This document shows positions 12,306-23,727 of a stretch of DNA of 64,000 nucleotides, one piece after another (the first letter of the stretch is position 1; every line of letters starts with the position of its first letter). The stretch lies in NCBI GenBank assembly GCA_033439295.1, contig JAVTLE010000014.1:3906001-3970000 (forward strand). Direction: 5' to 3'. Source of the DNA: Deuterostichococcus epilithicus. Taxonomy: Eukaryota > Chlorophyta > Trebouxiophyceae > Prasiolales > Stichococcaceae. A program made the translations under genes and the position numbers. The notes below the pieces were generated by a model. The model searched no databases. It saw only the letters and a list, made by a program, of their open reading frames with translations, and was not told where the DNA came from.

Positions 12306-13117
12306 CAGGTGACTGGGGCGCTGACACCCGCTCGGCGGGTCAGGAGGCCCATGGCGGCTGGGCAGCAGCAGGATGGCGCGCGCACTGCCCGGTCAACACA
12401 GTGGACGGCCAGTCGGCTGGCTGGTGCATTCGGATGTGGACGGTGGGGCGCCAGGCCGGGCGCTGCTGACAGGGCTCGATATCGTAGCGCCGCAAGCCTC
12501 TTCGAGGAGGCTGGTCTGTTGTATTGGTTTCCAGTTTGGGGGTCTCCAGGGGCAATATCATCCTCAGCACTTCCCGGCGCCACCTGAAAAGCCCTGGCGT
12601 GAAAATTCTTTGGGCGGCATCCCGTCTGAGCGCTGTGTTGCTGGACCCACAGCCTGCAGCATCACATATCAGAACACGACGGGCAGAAGTGTGTGCACTG
12701 ATGAACCACAAGAACATCACAGTTTCGAACCTAGAACTTTGTGCTGTTGCACAGTTTGCACTCTTGCTGTAGTATAAATACTTCATTGAGCACCTATTGC
12801 AGCAAGACCAGCTAAAAGTCTACAAGTCAAGCAACGACCGTTTGGCAAAGCAGGCAGAGCATTGATAAGCACTTTCACCACTCTGCGACCTCACATGCAT
12901 AGAGTTAGCATATGAAGTCTGATCTACAGCTGAACATAGGGTGGCCTCCTTTCATCGATCTGCGGCCCTTCCTGCAGCCGCTCAGCAGGTTGCTTGTCCG
13001 TCTATAGTCCCATACAGCGCTCAGTCCTCATCTCTTATTGTACACCTACGGGCCAGGAAGATATTTTGGCGCGATCACGTTCTTCGTGCATGCAGTAGGG
13101 TCGTCCAGATGCAGATT
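12264..13117. other. Convergent 3' region between gene A and gene C
   Basis: Genes A (+) and C (-) end towards each other here. The first 320 bases stay open in gene A's frame (see the repeat at 12230-12305) and may hold a further exon. The rest is lower in GC than the genes, consistent with 3' UTRs. Nothing else is recognisable. Confidence 0.4.
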
Positions 13118-14418
13118 TAGTCAATGACCCATCCTGCTGATGTGCGCACCTGCTTGCTGGAGATTGTCTGGTCACCGATGGTCATGGTGGACAGGAGGTG
13201 CATGACGGCCGGTGACTGCAGCGTATACACTTCCCTAATCTTGGCTGCGGCAGCCAGCACAGATGCAGAGAGTCGGTGTGCGAACACCAAGCATGCTGCT
13301 CGACATGAGTGGCCTCAGCCCTGTATCGTGCGCTATGCACTATGGCAACATGCATGTCAAAATTCGTCGTTCTACGCCGTAGGCAACTCGAGCCAGTGAG
13401 GGCGCTTGAGTGCGCCAGACCTGAGTAGGGGTCGCCCCAGGTCACGTCGACCTGCACGCCGCCATTGACCTTCGTCAGGGTGCCGGTCTGCTGCCCCGAG
13501 CGCCGGTCCCGGCGCCCCATGCTCGTCTGGTCGTCATATTTGTAGCTCTCCACCTCCCTGCATGCACGTCGTTCCCGGCTCGCACGTGGGGTCTCTCGCC
13601 TGCTGCTTCACGCTTGCTATGGCGAGGCTTCACAGGTGTATGGAGGGCAGCAGGCGTGGGGCGTACAGCAACACTGGACGCCCACCTGAAAACGAAGCTC
13701 GGCACCTTCTTCACCAGGAACCTGAGGGTCATGCCTGTTGAGTGCACATGCACGGTCAGACCGGCATCCAGCACATCCCAGCATACGCCAGGCCAGAGTA
13801 CACCGTCTGTGCGGAGCCAGGGTAGAATGGTGAACGGCGCTTCAAACACACGCAAACATTCAAGTCCGCATGAAGCACCTTGATTGTCTGAGTTGATGTC
13901 CAGGCCCCACATGAAATGCAAGGCGGCGTACGTCTGGACACTGCGCACAGCATATACAGCATCCTTGCCGTGAGTGGCAGCACTGCCGCGTCAGCGCAGA
14001 TTACCAGCATCCAGGTTGTGCTTGCTGCTTGACAAGCAATCGAGCTGGTTTGTGACCAAGGTCGACATGCGAACGGGGGAGCTCAAGCTTACCTGCTCAT
14101 GTGCAGCATCTCGACCTGCCGCGCATATGCAGCCATGTCGCTCGCCGCAGTGTCCTTCTCCCACCGTCCTGTGAGGTCTGAGGCGCCATTGTGCTGCTCC
14201 TCCGAGGGCTCGGGCTGTTGTTTCGAGGTCGCTGCTTGCGCCGCACATGGCAGAGGGGTCGCTGATGTGTCCGAGGCGGACGCCTTCGAGGACCATCCCC
14301 ACGATGGCAGCCAGGAGCCCAGCAGGCTGCCGGAACTGGCAGCGGCCTGGGTCTGCGGCTCAGTGGACGCGGACATGGCTGCAATGTGCACGAGGATGAT
14401 ACACACCCTGAGGAACAT
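13118..14418 (-). CDS. Gene C: secreted or ER-targeted calycin-like protein
   Basis: Exons 14418-14093, 13940-13879, 13734-13686, 13557-13421 and 13244-13118 (or ending at 13150 with one more exon not found). The first residues, MFLRVCIILVHIAAMSAS, form a likely signal peptide. A Ser/Ala-rich stretch follows, then DLTGRWEKDTAASDM. Later exons give GMTLRFLVKKVPSFVF, MGRRDRRSGQQTG and VDVTWGDPYSG. The short order (GxW, then a series of beta-strand-like segments, then RRD.R.G.QTG) is what I expect of plant lipocalin/fatty-acid-binding-like (calycin) proteins that bind small hydrophobic ligands, but no motif proves it. Gene D is a clear paralogue with two exons of identical length (137 and 95 bases). 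It lies between the facing genes A and B. Confidence 0.55.
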
Positions 14419-15030
14419 TTTGCATTTTGCTTGCGTGTCGAAGGGCCTGTCCGAGACTTATTATGGTACTGAAGTTAAGACGCAGTTGCATATGTTGCTA
14501 AGACGAGACGTTGATTGGCGTCATGTTGGTGAGGAAATTGTTTACAGTGTATCACTCATTCTTGTTCGACTGCTGTCGGTCTCATGCAAGAGTGGCATAG
14601 GTTACGCTTCTGCACCGTGGAAGTCGTCAACCAACTGCCGCAGCACCAGCAGCAGAGATGAAGAGAGGAGGATGTTTGTGCGTCTTGCCCAAGCACAGAA
14701 AACGTACTCAAACTTCGGCTGGTTACTTCGGCTGATCGCCTCCCTGTTACAGAAGCCGCAGGCACGCCGCGGCGCCAGGGGCGGCGGCGGCATCCCTCCA
14801 GGAAATGCGTTCTCCAGCTGCATGCCTCGGATGATGCTGCCAGGGCCTCATTCCTTGGCCGCTGCTAGCTTGTACTGCGACTCTATCTTGACTATGATAG
14901 TGTACACCTCCCTGCAACACAAGACAGCGCAGTCGGTCGGCACCGGCACAGGTCGCAAGACGCCAAGCACGCCAAGGCCAGGCACCTCAAAACATCAGTC
15001 GAGGATCCTGGCTAGGCACGCATCACATCG
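14419..15030. other. Upstream region of gene C and downstream region of gene B
   Basis: About 610 bases between the start of C and the stop of B, both on the minus strand. A 318-codon plus-strand frame (14099-15055) crosses it but overlaps gene C's first exon antisense and has no recognisable content. I see nothing else. Confidence 0.4.
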
Positions 15031-18000
15031 CTACGCAGGAGCTGCAGCAAATTGAGCACTTGCAGCAAGCGCAAGCGTGTCACAGGCAGGCGAGCGCGGC
15101 CGGCGCCTTGACCCCTCTGGCCGGCAGCGCGGCAGGCTTCTCGCAGGGACGCACTCGATGGTGGGGCGCTCGTTGGCAGCGGTCACGGTGCAGGCGTCCA
15201 CGAGTCCCGCCAGCGCCTGCCAGGCGGCCTTCGTTGCAGCGTCGAGCGACTCCGGCGTCTTGAGCGGTGGCAGCCGCAACTCCTCCGGGTTGATAATGCT
15301 CAGCGTCTGCACCACCAGAACTTGTTGTTCTTTTCAACCCCCTCGGGATGTGCACCATGACACAAGTGCTGCGCCGCACAACGCCCTCAGCCTCCGCGAC
15401 AGCGGCTCCAGGTGTGGTGCAAAGCAACTGCAACTCAGATCAGCAGGGTCCGGAGTCGAAACTCCTCAGACGGGCGGTGCGGCAATCGGCAGGACGACAG
15501 CCTGAGCACCTGAATCTGGTAAGGGTCCATGCCCTTGTAGGGGCGTTTGCGCTCCAGCAGCTCCCACAGCGTGACGCCAAAGGAGTACACGTCCGCCTGC
15601 GCGCGGTGCGGGATTTGGTGTTGCGGGGCATTGTAATGGAAACATTTGCAGCCCAACCCAATGCTGCAGGCGGCAAAATAATGGCGCCCATTAATGCACA
15701 GCAGCACGTGGTCGCTCGCAGCCTTGCAGTGCCTCCGTCTCGTGCTGGTCAGGCAAGGTTGACAGCACGTGCTACTGCTTGCAGTCTGTTGCTTCGATCC
15801 ATGACGAACACCCAGAAGTTTTGCCCACCAGATCAAGGTTGTCCCAGCCGCGCGCCTGGAGGTAGCGCTGGTCGGGCGTCGACCCATGCATGTTGAAGGG
15901 TGTCAGGGAAGGACGAAATAAAGAAAGCGGGCGCGCCTGGAGGTAGCGCTGGTCGGGCGACATGACATCCAGCAGGTCCTCATTCATGAGCTCGGGAGCA
16001 GCGTACTGCGCCGTGCCGATCACGTTGGGCGTCAGCCGCGCCAGCTGCGGCGGTCCCTCTGTCAGCAGCGCAGCCCCGATGGCGTGAGTTTGCTGCCGAT
16101 CCGGACATGCCCTACATGCCCCTCTTGCCTCAAATGCCTCCAATGGCAACGCTGCAAGGCCTCAGAGCGTGGAAAAGTCGCAGCCGATCAACACCTCTGT
16201 TCTGGTCTCGCAGTGCAAGTCCGCACCCAGTGCCGATGAGATGTCGCAGATACACATGCGGAAGAGAAGCATCGAGGGTGACGCGCCGCACCCGCCGCTG
16301 CGACGAGGTCCACGTACCGCGACATGCCAAAGTCGCCAACCTTCAGGTTCTGGCCCGTGCCCACGAAGATGTTGCCGGGCTTGAGGTCGCGGTGCAGCAC
16401 CGGGCGCCCCCGGGCGTGCAGCACCCGCACGCCAGCGGCGGTCGACCGCACCATGGGGAGCAGCTTGTCCATGCCCCAGGCGCGGCTGGAGGTGTTGTGG
16501 ATCAGCACGTCCAGCGTGCCCCTGCCGACCCACATCCAGATGCCAGTGGGTTTGCTGCCAGGGGCTGCAGTAGTCAGGCAGTGCCAGCAGTGGCTCATGG
16601 CCACTGCTGGTGCATCAGAGCCCGTCAGGGAGCAAGAAGGTGCGCAGCCAGGACGAGTTGCTCAAGTGCCCGAGGGGGGCCAGGGGACTCTGAAGGTGCC
16701 AAAGAAGCTCCCGCTCCTACGACTGTGACGAAACACACATGGTGGGCAGTGCGTGCTTACAGCAGTGCAAGGGACGCATCCTCACTTCCAGGGATTGCCT
16801 GACCTGTTGGAGACCCGCACCTGGGGCAGTACTCCATGACGAGGTAGACAGCGTCATCGCGGCGGCAGTAGCCGCGCAGCGGAACGATATTGTCGTCGTG
16901 CCCACCGGTACCAACCGCGGTGTGCATGCGCAGTTCGTGGATGGAGTCGGACGCCCTGTTGAAGCGCTTGACCGCCACCATGCTGTCGCGCCACCAGGCC
17001 GCGTACACCTCCCCCTCCGCGCCCGCGCCTGTACACACAGAGCAACCAGCATGTGGGAGGCAAACGATGTGTATTGTCAGGCACGCCCCACTGGCACGGA
17101 CGGTAGTCTCTGCATCCTCCACCCTGCGCATCCAAACACTCAACGCTGCAGCGACTGGCGGCTGGAAGTGTCATTGCCGGCCGTCTGCAGGGGCAGCTTG
17201 CCGCCCTCTCATAGCGACAAGGGTCTCCAAGGAGCATCCACCCAAAACTTGCACAGCAATGTCCCACACAAAACACTCACCCAGGAGCTTGCCGAATTCA
17301 AGGTCCTCGTACTCTATGGCCTCCAGGACGCCACCGCGCACGCCCGAGGGCAGGCTGAACACGCCTTTGGTTTTGCTGCTCTGCAGCCGCATCAGACCGC
17401 CGCCCTCTGCGCCGCAATTGAGTATTGCCATGTCGATCCGCGATGTGACGCACGTATGCCAGGCTGCCCAGCGGGCACGGCCCCGAGGGCATGCGCGGCT
17501 GCGTCGGCGCCGCCGACGGCTGGCGCCGCCGGCGGACTTCGACGTGATGGGCACATATCCTTGTTCCTGGTTCATGCATGAAACATGGAGGGTTGTCCGA
17601 CATGTGCAGCATGCAGCGGCACGGCAGAAGGCCGAAACTGCGAAGCCTTAAGCGGCAGCTGGGCAGCACACCTGCCGCCATGGTGGCCAGAACGTCGTCG
17701 TCTGCAAAGTCGAACAGCTTATTCGGGTCAAACGATGCCTTCTTTTCCTCCTGTATTCGCAGCAGAAAGTCATTTCTAGGTGATAGTTTCAGAGTGACAC
17801 ACATGCTGGCTAGCTGGCTGGCTTTACATTGACAGGAATGTGCAAGCCGCTGAACGCATTTGCAGGGATGGTTGCTTGTCACTGAGAGCCTCCGAGGTGG
17901 AAGTTCGTCCGCAGCACACACACACTGGCGCAGCAGGCTGCGCCGCGCTCGCGGCCAGATTGTATGGGGAATGGAACAAGAAGATAGAGTAGTGGCTCAG

Positions 18001-21000
18001 GGACCGTGACGCAGCACGGTGCGCCGCACTTGCAGCCCAATGATATGGGGAATGGACGAAGGCGACAGATGCAAAGTGGCTCCGGGAAAAACCAGGTGCA
18101 ACCAGGTGCTAAGGAGGATGTCGGGTGGGATGCTAGGGCAGGGCACCCGAACAAGCCCAGACTGCAGCGGCATGGCAAGCGGCGAGGTCGAGAGCTCAGA
18201 CCGGAGGAAGCACGAGAACAAGGATGCACACACTACCTCGGATTGAAAAGCACTGCCAGTGCTGGCGTGGCATCTGAACCTAAAAGGGGTGCAGCAGCAT
18301 GCTGTTTGGCCACGGTCAAGGGACAGGGAACTGGAGGGACAACCCCGGGGTGGGATGCAGGAGGGGTTTTGGTTCCAAAAGGCAATGCACCTGGACCAGC
18401 ACGGACTGCAGCGGCATGGCCGGCACCTCATCCGCCTCGTCGTCAGTCGACGACAGGTCGTCCATGGTGGGCCGCCGCGGCAGCCGCGGCGACGGCGGCG
18501 CCGATGCCTCCTTTGGCGGCGGCAGCGCTGCCTCAATGTCGTCTGCGCACACACAGCTATGATGGCATCACATTAGCAGCGGTGCAACACTGGCACAGAC
18601 CGTCCGGCTTTCACAAGCCAGCGGCCGTTCTGTTTGGGTGGTGTTGGAGGAACACAGTGCCGCCGGCCTGCAACAGCATGCAGTGGGGATGCAGCAACGC
18701 AGTCACCTGTGACGAGACAGAGAGAAGCAAAGAGGGGAAACCCCTCACCGGGCTCCGTCGACGCGCCGGGGTGGTGGTCCCGGATGACGATGCCCACCAT
18801 GTGGCGCAGGAACTTGCGGTTGGCGCGGCGGTCCTCGGGGCCCGCTGCGGCACCGGCGCTAGGGCGCGCCAGGTTCTGCGGCCGCGCCGCCGCGCCCGCG
18901 CCAGGGCTCATGAGGCTGCCCACCAGGGCCTCCAGGCCCTGCTGCCATGCCACGAACCTGAGTGCATGGTGAACAACGAGCGCATCAGCCTGGAAGCATC
19001 ACGCGTGCGACCGGAGGCTGCCGCAGAGAGGTGGGGGTAGTTGCAACCCGAAATGGAGGCTGCACGACGCGGCAGCCGTGCCAAGTCGGGGTTCCGGCCG
19101 GGCTTGGCGGAGAGTCTGCAGTAGCAGGCAGTTGTTCGGCCGGTGCAAGCACTGGAACTCGTGCTGGCAGGGCATCGTGCACCCACGCACTTCGTCCCAT
19201 CGCAGAATCCAGCTCGCTTGGCCCCATCGCAAATGGAAGCTCGCTCACTTGGCCTTGTCACGGAACTTGAGCGTGAGGTCCGCGTCCGTGATGAAGCGCA
19301 GCGTCAGCGTCAGCTGCTCCCGATCCACGTCCATGGCCTCCAGGTAGAAGAGCCGCACGTACTTGCGCCAGGACCAGCGCAGAGAGGCGCCGTCAGCAGA
19401 CAGCTGGAAGAAGCGGCGCTTGAGCGGCTTCCGGGCGGAGGGTTTGCCCAGCCACGCGCCGCGCACCAGCGGCAGCAGGCTGCGGTCCTTGTCTGCGACA
19501 GACCAGCGGTGCGGGGGGTGTTCAGAACCGTTCTGCGCTTGCCCAAGGCGCAGCAGCGGCGCGCTGTGAGGGGACGTAACTTTGTCTGTCGAAATGGTGG
19601 AGCAAGTTGCGACTCGCACCGCACGGCAGTGCTCCCAAGGGCATGAACAGCAGCAGTCTTGCGCAGGGTTTGGCTTACTCATGTGGCAATCCCCTCCCCC
19701 TGTTCTGCTAGATGACAGCCAAACCTACAGCAAAAGATATCTGCCGCCGCACCTGCAAGATTTGACGCCGCGCCCTGGTCCAGTCGGTTCACGGTCTGTG
19801 AGCAGTACTTCACCTGCACAGGAGGACCCGGCGACATTGGTTCAGCGTGACGCTACATTGCCATTTGCGGCCACGCGTGGTCGAACCAGGAACACAGCAA
19901 TTCACAGGCAGGTCGCCTGCATTGCGGCGCTGCAGACTGAGTTTTAGGCGACAAGCAATCCTGCCATAGCACGCTCACCAGGTGCATCATGGCCCACAGG
20001 CACAGCCTGGCCCAGATGAACAGCCCGCAGACGACGGCCATAGATGCCCTGCGTCGGTGCATGGGCATCGATGCTGCTGGACTGCAAAGGGGTTGAGACT
20101 TGCAACGTTGAGCAGCGCACAGCCAATGCACGCGCCCTGAGACAAGCCAGGCTCTGTTCAGGCAGGGATAGCAGCAACCGGCGCGGAGGAAAGGCCCAGA
20201 GCCTCACTTGGCATGCTGCACATCCTCATGGCGCTTGAACTCCCAGCAGATGTTGGCTATGGGCTGAATGAACGATATGGGCATGAGCAGGAAGTCCAAG
20301 ACGAGGGTCCTGTGTGGGTCAATCATGTCATCTTCAGCTCACAGGTACACAACATTCACCATGGTCGTGACGTGCACTGCCACACTAACTGCCGTCAATA
20401 TGTCCGTCTGCGAGTGCAAGCCTAGGCCTGTTCACCCACCCTCGAGAGGGTGGAAAGGGGCATGCTGCAAAAAGGGAGGGGCATTGCAACAAAAGCAACA
20501 GGCGCTTTACCATGAAGCGTGCAAAAGCGGGGGATCATCTGCGACGACTCACCGGCGCAGCTTTCGAGGGTACTTGAGCGCAAACCACGCCGCCATGCCC
20601 ACCAGGACATTGACGACGAACAGCACGCTGTTGTAGCCCAGGATGAACCACGTCGGCTCCCGGCACACCTCGCAGTCGTGGTTCTTGATCCAGATGACGA
20701 TGGCCGACATCGTCATGATTATCTGCGGGCCAGCCCCAGCAGGTTGCCTTGCGGTGCCCTCAGCAGGCGGACATCTAGGGTGTATTCTGACAGGGCATGC
20801 CACAAACAGGGAACTCATGTGCCAGCTAGCCAACATTCGGCGCACTTGGAACACCGTGGGTTTCTGAAACCTCATTGCTGCTGCTTAACCACTTGGAAGA
20901 CTACTCCAGACAGGTTTTCAGGGACGAGACAGGTGCTGCTCACCAGGAATTGGATGTCGAGCTTCTCAAGGGTCAGGAACAGCGCTTTGCTGAGGTACAG

Positions 21001-22152
21001 GCGCATGCGCTGATGCGCGTCCTTCTTACGAAAGTCGACGGCCTGCCGACTGAAGATGCGCCAGCCAAATTGCAGCATCGTCCACAACGCAAGGAACTGC
21101 GGGAAAGGACACAGGGTCATGTCGCAAAGACCTCGAGGGCACGACTCCCCGCAGCGCTAGAGCTGGTCATGCAAAGCGATGCGGCGGAAAGCAGGGCAGC
21201 CATATATGTCACAGCGTGGCTCAGACGCTGCAGTTGCACACGTTTGATATTCGTCAGGAGAGCTCACAGCGGCATGGATTTTGTACTCGCGCAAACGCAG
21301 GACACGTCGGACTATTGAAGATCTCACAATGACGATGACTTGCAGTGCGGTGATGCCGCTGAGCAGCACGATGCGGCCGGGGAACTCCTTCCGCTTTTTG
21401 GCGATCACGTAAAACAGCACTCGCGCCAGCACAAGCCCGTCGAGCACCACCGCCGCCAGCAGCTCAAAGGCGTTTTCGGTGACAATGCCGTCCACCACAA
21501 AGTACAGGAAGAACGCCGCCGTGACCTGCGCATCGTGTTGACCATGTGGCAGGCTATCCTTATCTGTTCGGCAGTGGCACTTCCACGGTGCGAGGTGGAT
21601 CACAACCTCCTGCAACGCCAGCACGAAACTAACCAGCGTTGCATCATCATCATTCGCGTAAAAACGTTCGCGCCAGCACCGCAATCCTGCTTACCGCCAG
21701 GGCAAGTGCGATGTGCAGCGACTCCTCGATTGCTCCGCCCGGCCGATTCACCGACCAGCCGCAGTAGGCCCACACCAGGCACACGTCCACGAGGGCCACC
21801 GCCACGAAGAGGTAGGATGTCCAAGACAGCGAGGACAGGAACTCCCCCCAGCCGTCCTTGAACGGCGCCCCCTCCTACAGCGGCGGCAATGCGACGCCAT
21901 CGAGTGTGGCATGTCGGACAGTCGGAAGTGCGCACCGGACAGCGGCACATGCAGCACACCTCAACGCATTGCGCAACACCAGCGCACCTCAAATCCCAGG
22001 TACGTTGAGCTGCGCGCCAGGGATTTTGCGGTGCCGCTGGCTGATTGTTGGGTGCTGTCATCGGTCGGCATGGGGCCGTCACCGCCATCCGGAGGCGCTT
22101 TTTCAGCTGCAGTGGTAGCAGCCTCAGGAGCCTCGACGTCCCCGCCGTCCAT
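15031..22152 (-). CDS. Gene B: paralogue of gene A (multi-pass membrane, PH-like, TKL-type kinase)
   Basis: Exons in gene order: 22152-21988, 21874-21695, 21525-21328, 21096-20944, 20722-20553, 20309-20208, 20048-19979, 19813-19753, 19492-19249, 18957-18749, 18542-18391, one near 17760-17672, one ending 17281, then 17028-16821, 16521-16292, 16058-15937, 15596-15510, 15306-15031. A short acidic N-terminus is followed by about eight membrane helices, a PH-like domain (RGAWLGKPS, RRFFQLS, SWRKYVRLFYLE, WQQGLEALVGSL), an acidic Ser/Pro linker and a kinase. The kinase keeps GAGAEGEVYAAWW, VAVKRF, LHRDLKPGN, VGDFGMSRY, AAPEL and DVYSFGVTLWELL. Two membrane exons (198 and 153 bases) equal gene A's in length. 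The linker is much shorter than in A and the N-terminus is about 55 residues. The last codons (RPTIE to the stop at 15031) may hide a further intron. The exons near 17.7 and 17.3 kb have uncertain starts. Role as in gene A. Confidence 0.68.
15850..15959 (-). repeat. Identical 29-base direct repeat spanning a donor site in gene B
   Basis: The sequence gcgcgcctggaggtagcgct plus ggtcgggcg (plus strand) occurs at 15850-15878 and again at 15931-15959. On the coding strand it encodes the exon end PDQRYLQ followed by a gc dinucleotide, so the likely GC-AG donor is present twice, 81 bases apart. Using the second donor would add 27 codons in frame. Confidence 0.85.
18144..18420 (-). repeat. Diverged duplicate of a linker exon end and donor in gene B
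   Basis: The end of the exon at 18542-18391 (reading AMPLQSVLVQ before gt) has a weaker copy about 240 bases further into the intron (18178-18144, reading AMPLQSGLVR before gt). The same intron also carries two related copies of a block containing atggggaatgga near 17966 and 18043. The intron seems to be built from diverged tandem units. Confidence 0.6.
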
Positions 22153-23668
22153 TGGTCCGACAACCTAAGGTTTGCTTCGCATTCTTGCCAGTGCCGCAGT
22201 TTATGTTCTGCTCAGCCTCCAGGCACTTTGCATGGCGAATGCCTGTACACAGGTACCCAAGCACGTTGCAAAGCCACAGCGTTCTCTCGTCCTGCTGATC
22301 AGTTGGCCAGCAGTCGCAAACGCGTCGTCTCGGCTCAAGCTTTTCAAAGAAGTTTGAGCTTGTGCTCAACGCGAGTGCCGCTCTCACTGTCTCTGGCGAA
22401 TCAAACTTCCCAGACGTCACATGCCGGACGCAAGCAGGCGCCTGGGCCCTGCACCTCGAGTTCGTACGGCAAGGGATGAGAGGAGCACTTCCGGGTTTGT
22501 AGGACTGTCGGATCGTCGCGTTAAACCCGCTACTCAATTGATTGCAGCGCGCTGCGTTGGAGTCGATGATACTGTATTGGCAACTTGGTTGCAGGCATGC
22601 GGCGAGAGCGTATTCGACGCGCGAGAGATTGCAAGAAATCCGGGCGCCCTGTAGCGATGTACAAAAGTTTCGTACCGCGGCAATTTTCCGCCGCATTGCA
22701 AAATATGTTTCTCCACGCTCAATGATGGAAATCAGCACCATACGGGGTCGGTCAGCCAGATGCACAATCTAAGAAAGCACTTGAATCAGGCAAGGTTGGT
22801 ACACCGGAGGAACGGGGTTGCGCGTGCGCGAAAGGGCGGCGGCCCGCAAACAAAACACCGTCAAGGGTTTCAGCGCGTCAGATTCATCAGGCGGTATGCT
22901 GCTGTGCATCTCACGTGGCCCCTTGGGGTATTGAGTATGTAGTGATTGTCAGGGCAAACCAGGCAGCGAGGGTGCCGGCAGCATATTCGTGGGGAACTAG
23001 CAGGCGTCAGCGGCTGAACCTTGCTCAGCAACGAGTCACCAGCTGGTGAGTCGATGTGTGCTTCTACCAGGATTTGGGCTTTTGCAGCTTCATCGCTGTG
23101 TGCACTCCAGCTGACGAGTCACATGATGTTCCAGCAGCCTTCATGTCGGCTGGTTGCTGATTGAACATGCATCATTCAGTGAGGTGTGTCAGACAAATTG
23201 TGGCGGCTGTGTAAATCACCGAAATCATGACATCTTACAGACCTCACACGTCAAAGCAGGTTTTGCGCAGATGCCTCGCTGTTGCAAAGGACAATGTCTC
23301 ACGAGCAGGTACAAGTCAAATGTTAAACCCTACGTCCCTAACCCTACTGAACACTGGTGAAACTCTCAACCTCACACTATCTCCTTCTGCAGAGGAGTTG
23401 TCTATGACAGGCTTGGTACATGCACCATTTGCGCCGCAGCATTCCTCTGTGACAACTACCTCTGGCGAAACAACAGCGGCGCTACTGGACTAGCGATGCG
23501 ACTGCCTGCAATAGTTGTCTTCTCTGACGTTGACCTTTCCAAACAATGTGGACCGCAGTGTCCGGTTCCTGGTTTGCATTGCCGCAACTAATCATACTTG
23601 CGGTAAATCTGCAATGGACAACATCTCGCGAGTCAGCTGACTGGCAGAGCTGAATTGTGCATGCACGA
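22153..23668. other. Upstream region of gene B and 3' end of gene D
   Basis: About 1.5 kb with no recognisable protein. It should hold gene B's promoter at the left end and gene D's last exon and 3' UTR at the right end. A frame continuous with D's last seen exon runs to a stop at 23482, but it crosses the probable GC-AG donor at 23727 and its sequence is unconvincing. Confidence 0.35.
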
Positions 23669-23710
23669 GGCAATGCAAGCAAGGCAATGCAAGCAAAGCA
23701 ATGCAAGCAG
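23669..23710. repeat. 14-base tandem repeat, three copies
   Basis: Unit ggcaatgcaagcaa at 23669-23682 and 23683-23696, with a two-mismatch copy at 23697-23710. It lies just past the probable last intron donor of gene D. Confidence 0.9.
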
Positions 23711-23727
23711 CAACGAAAAAGACTTGC

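Noticed and set aside
14099-15055. 318-codon open frame on the plus strand
   Set aside because: Antisense to gene C's signal-peptide exon and the end of gene B, with no recognisable content.
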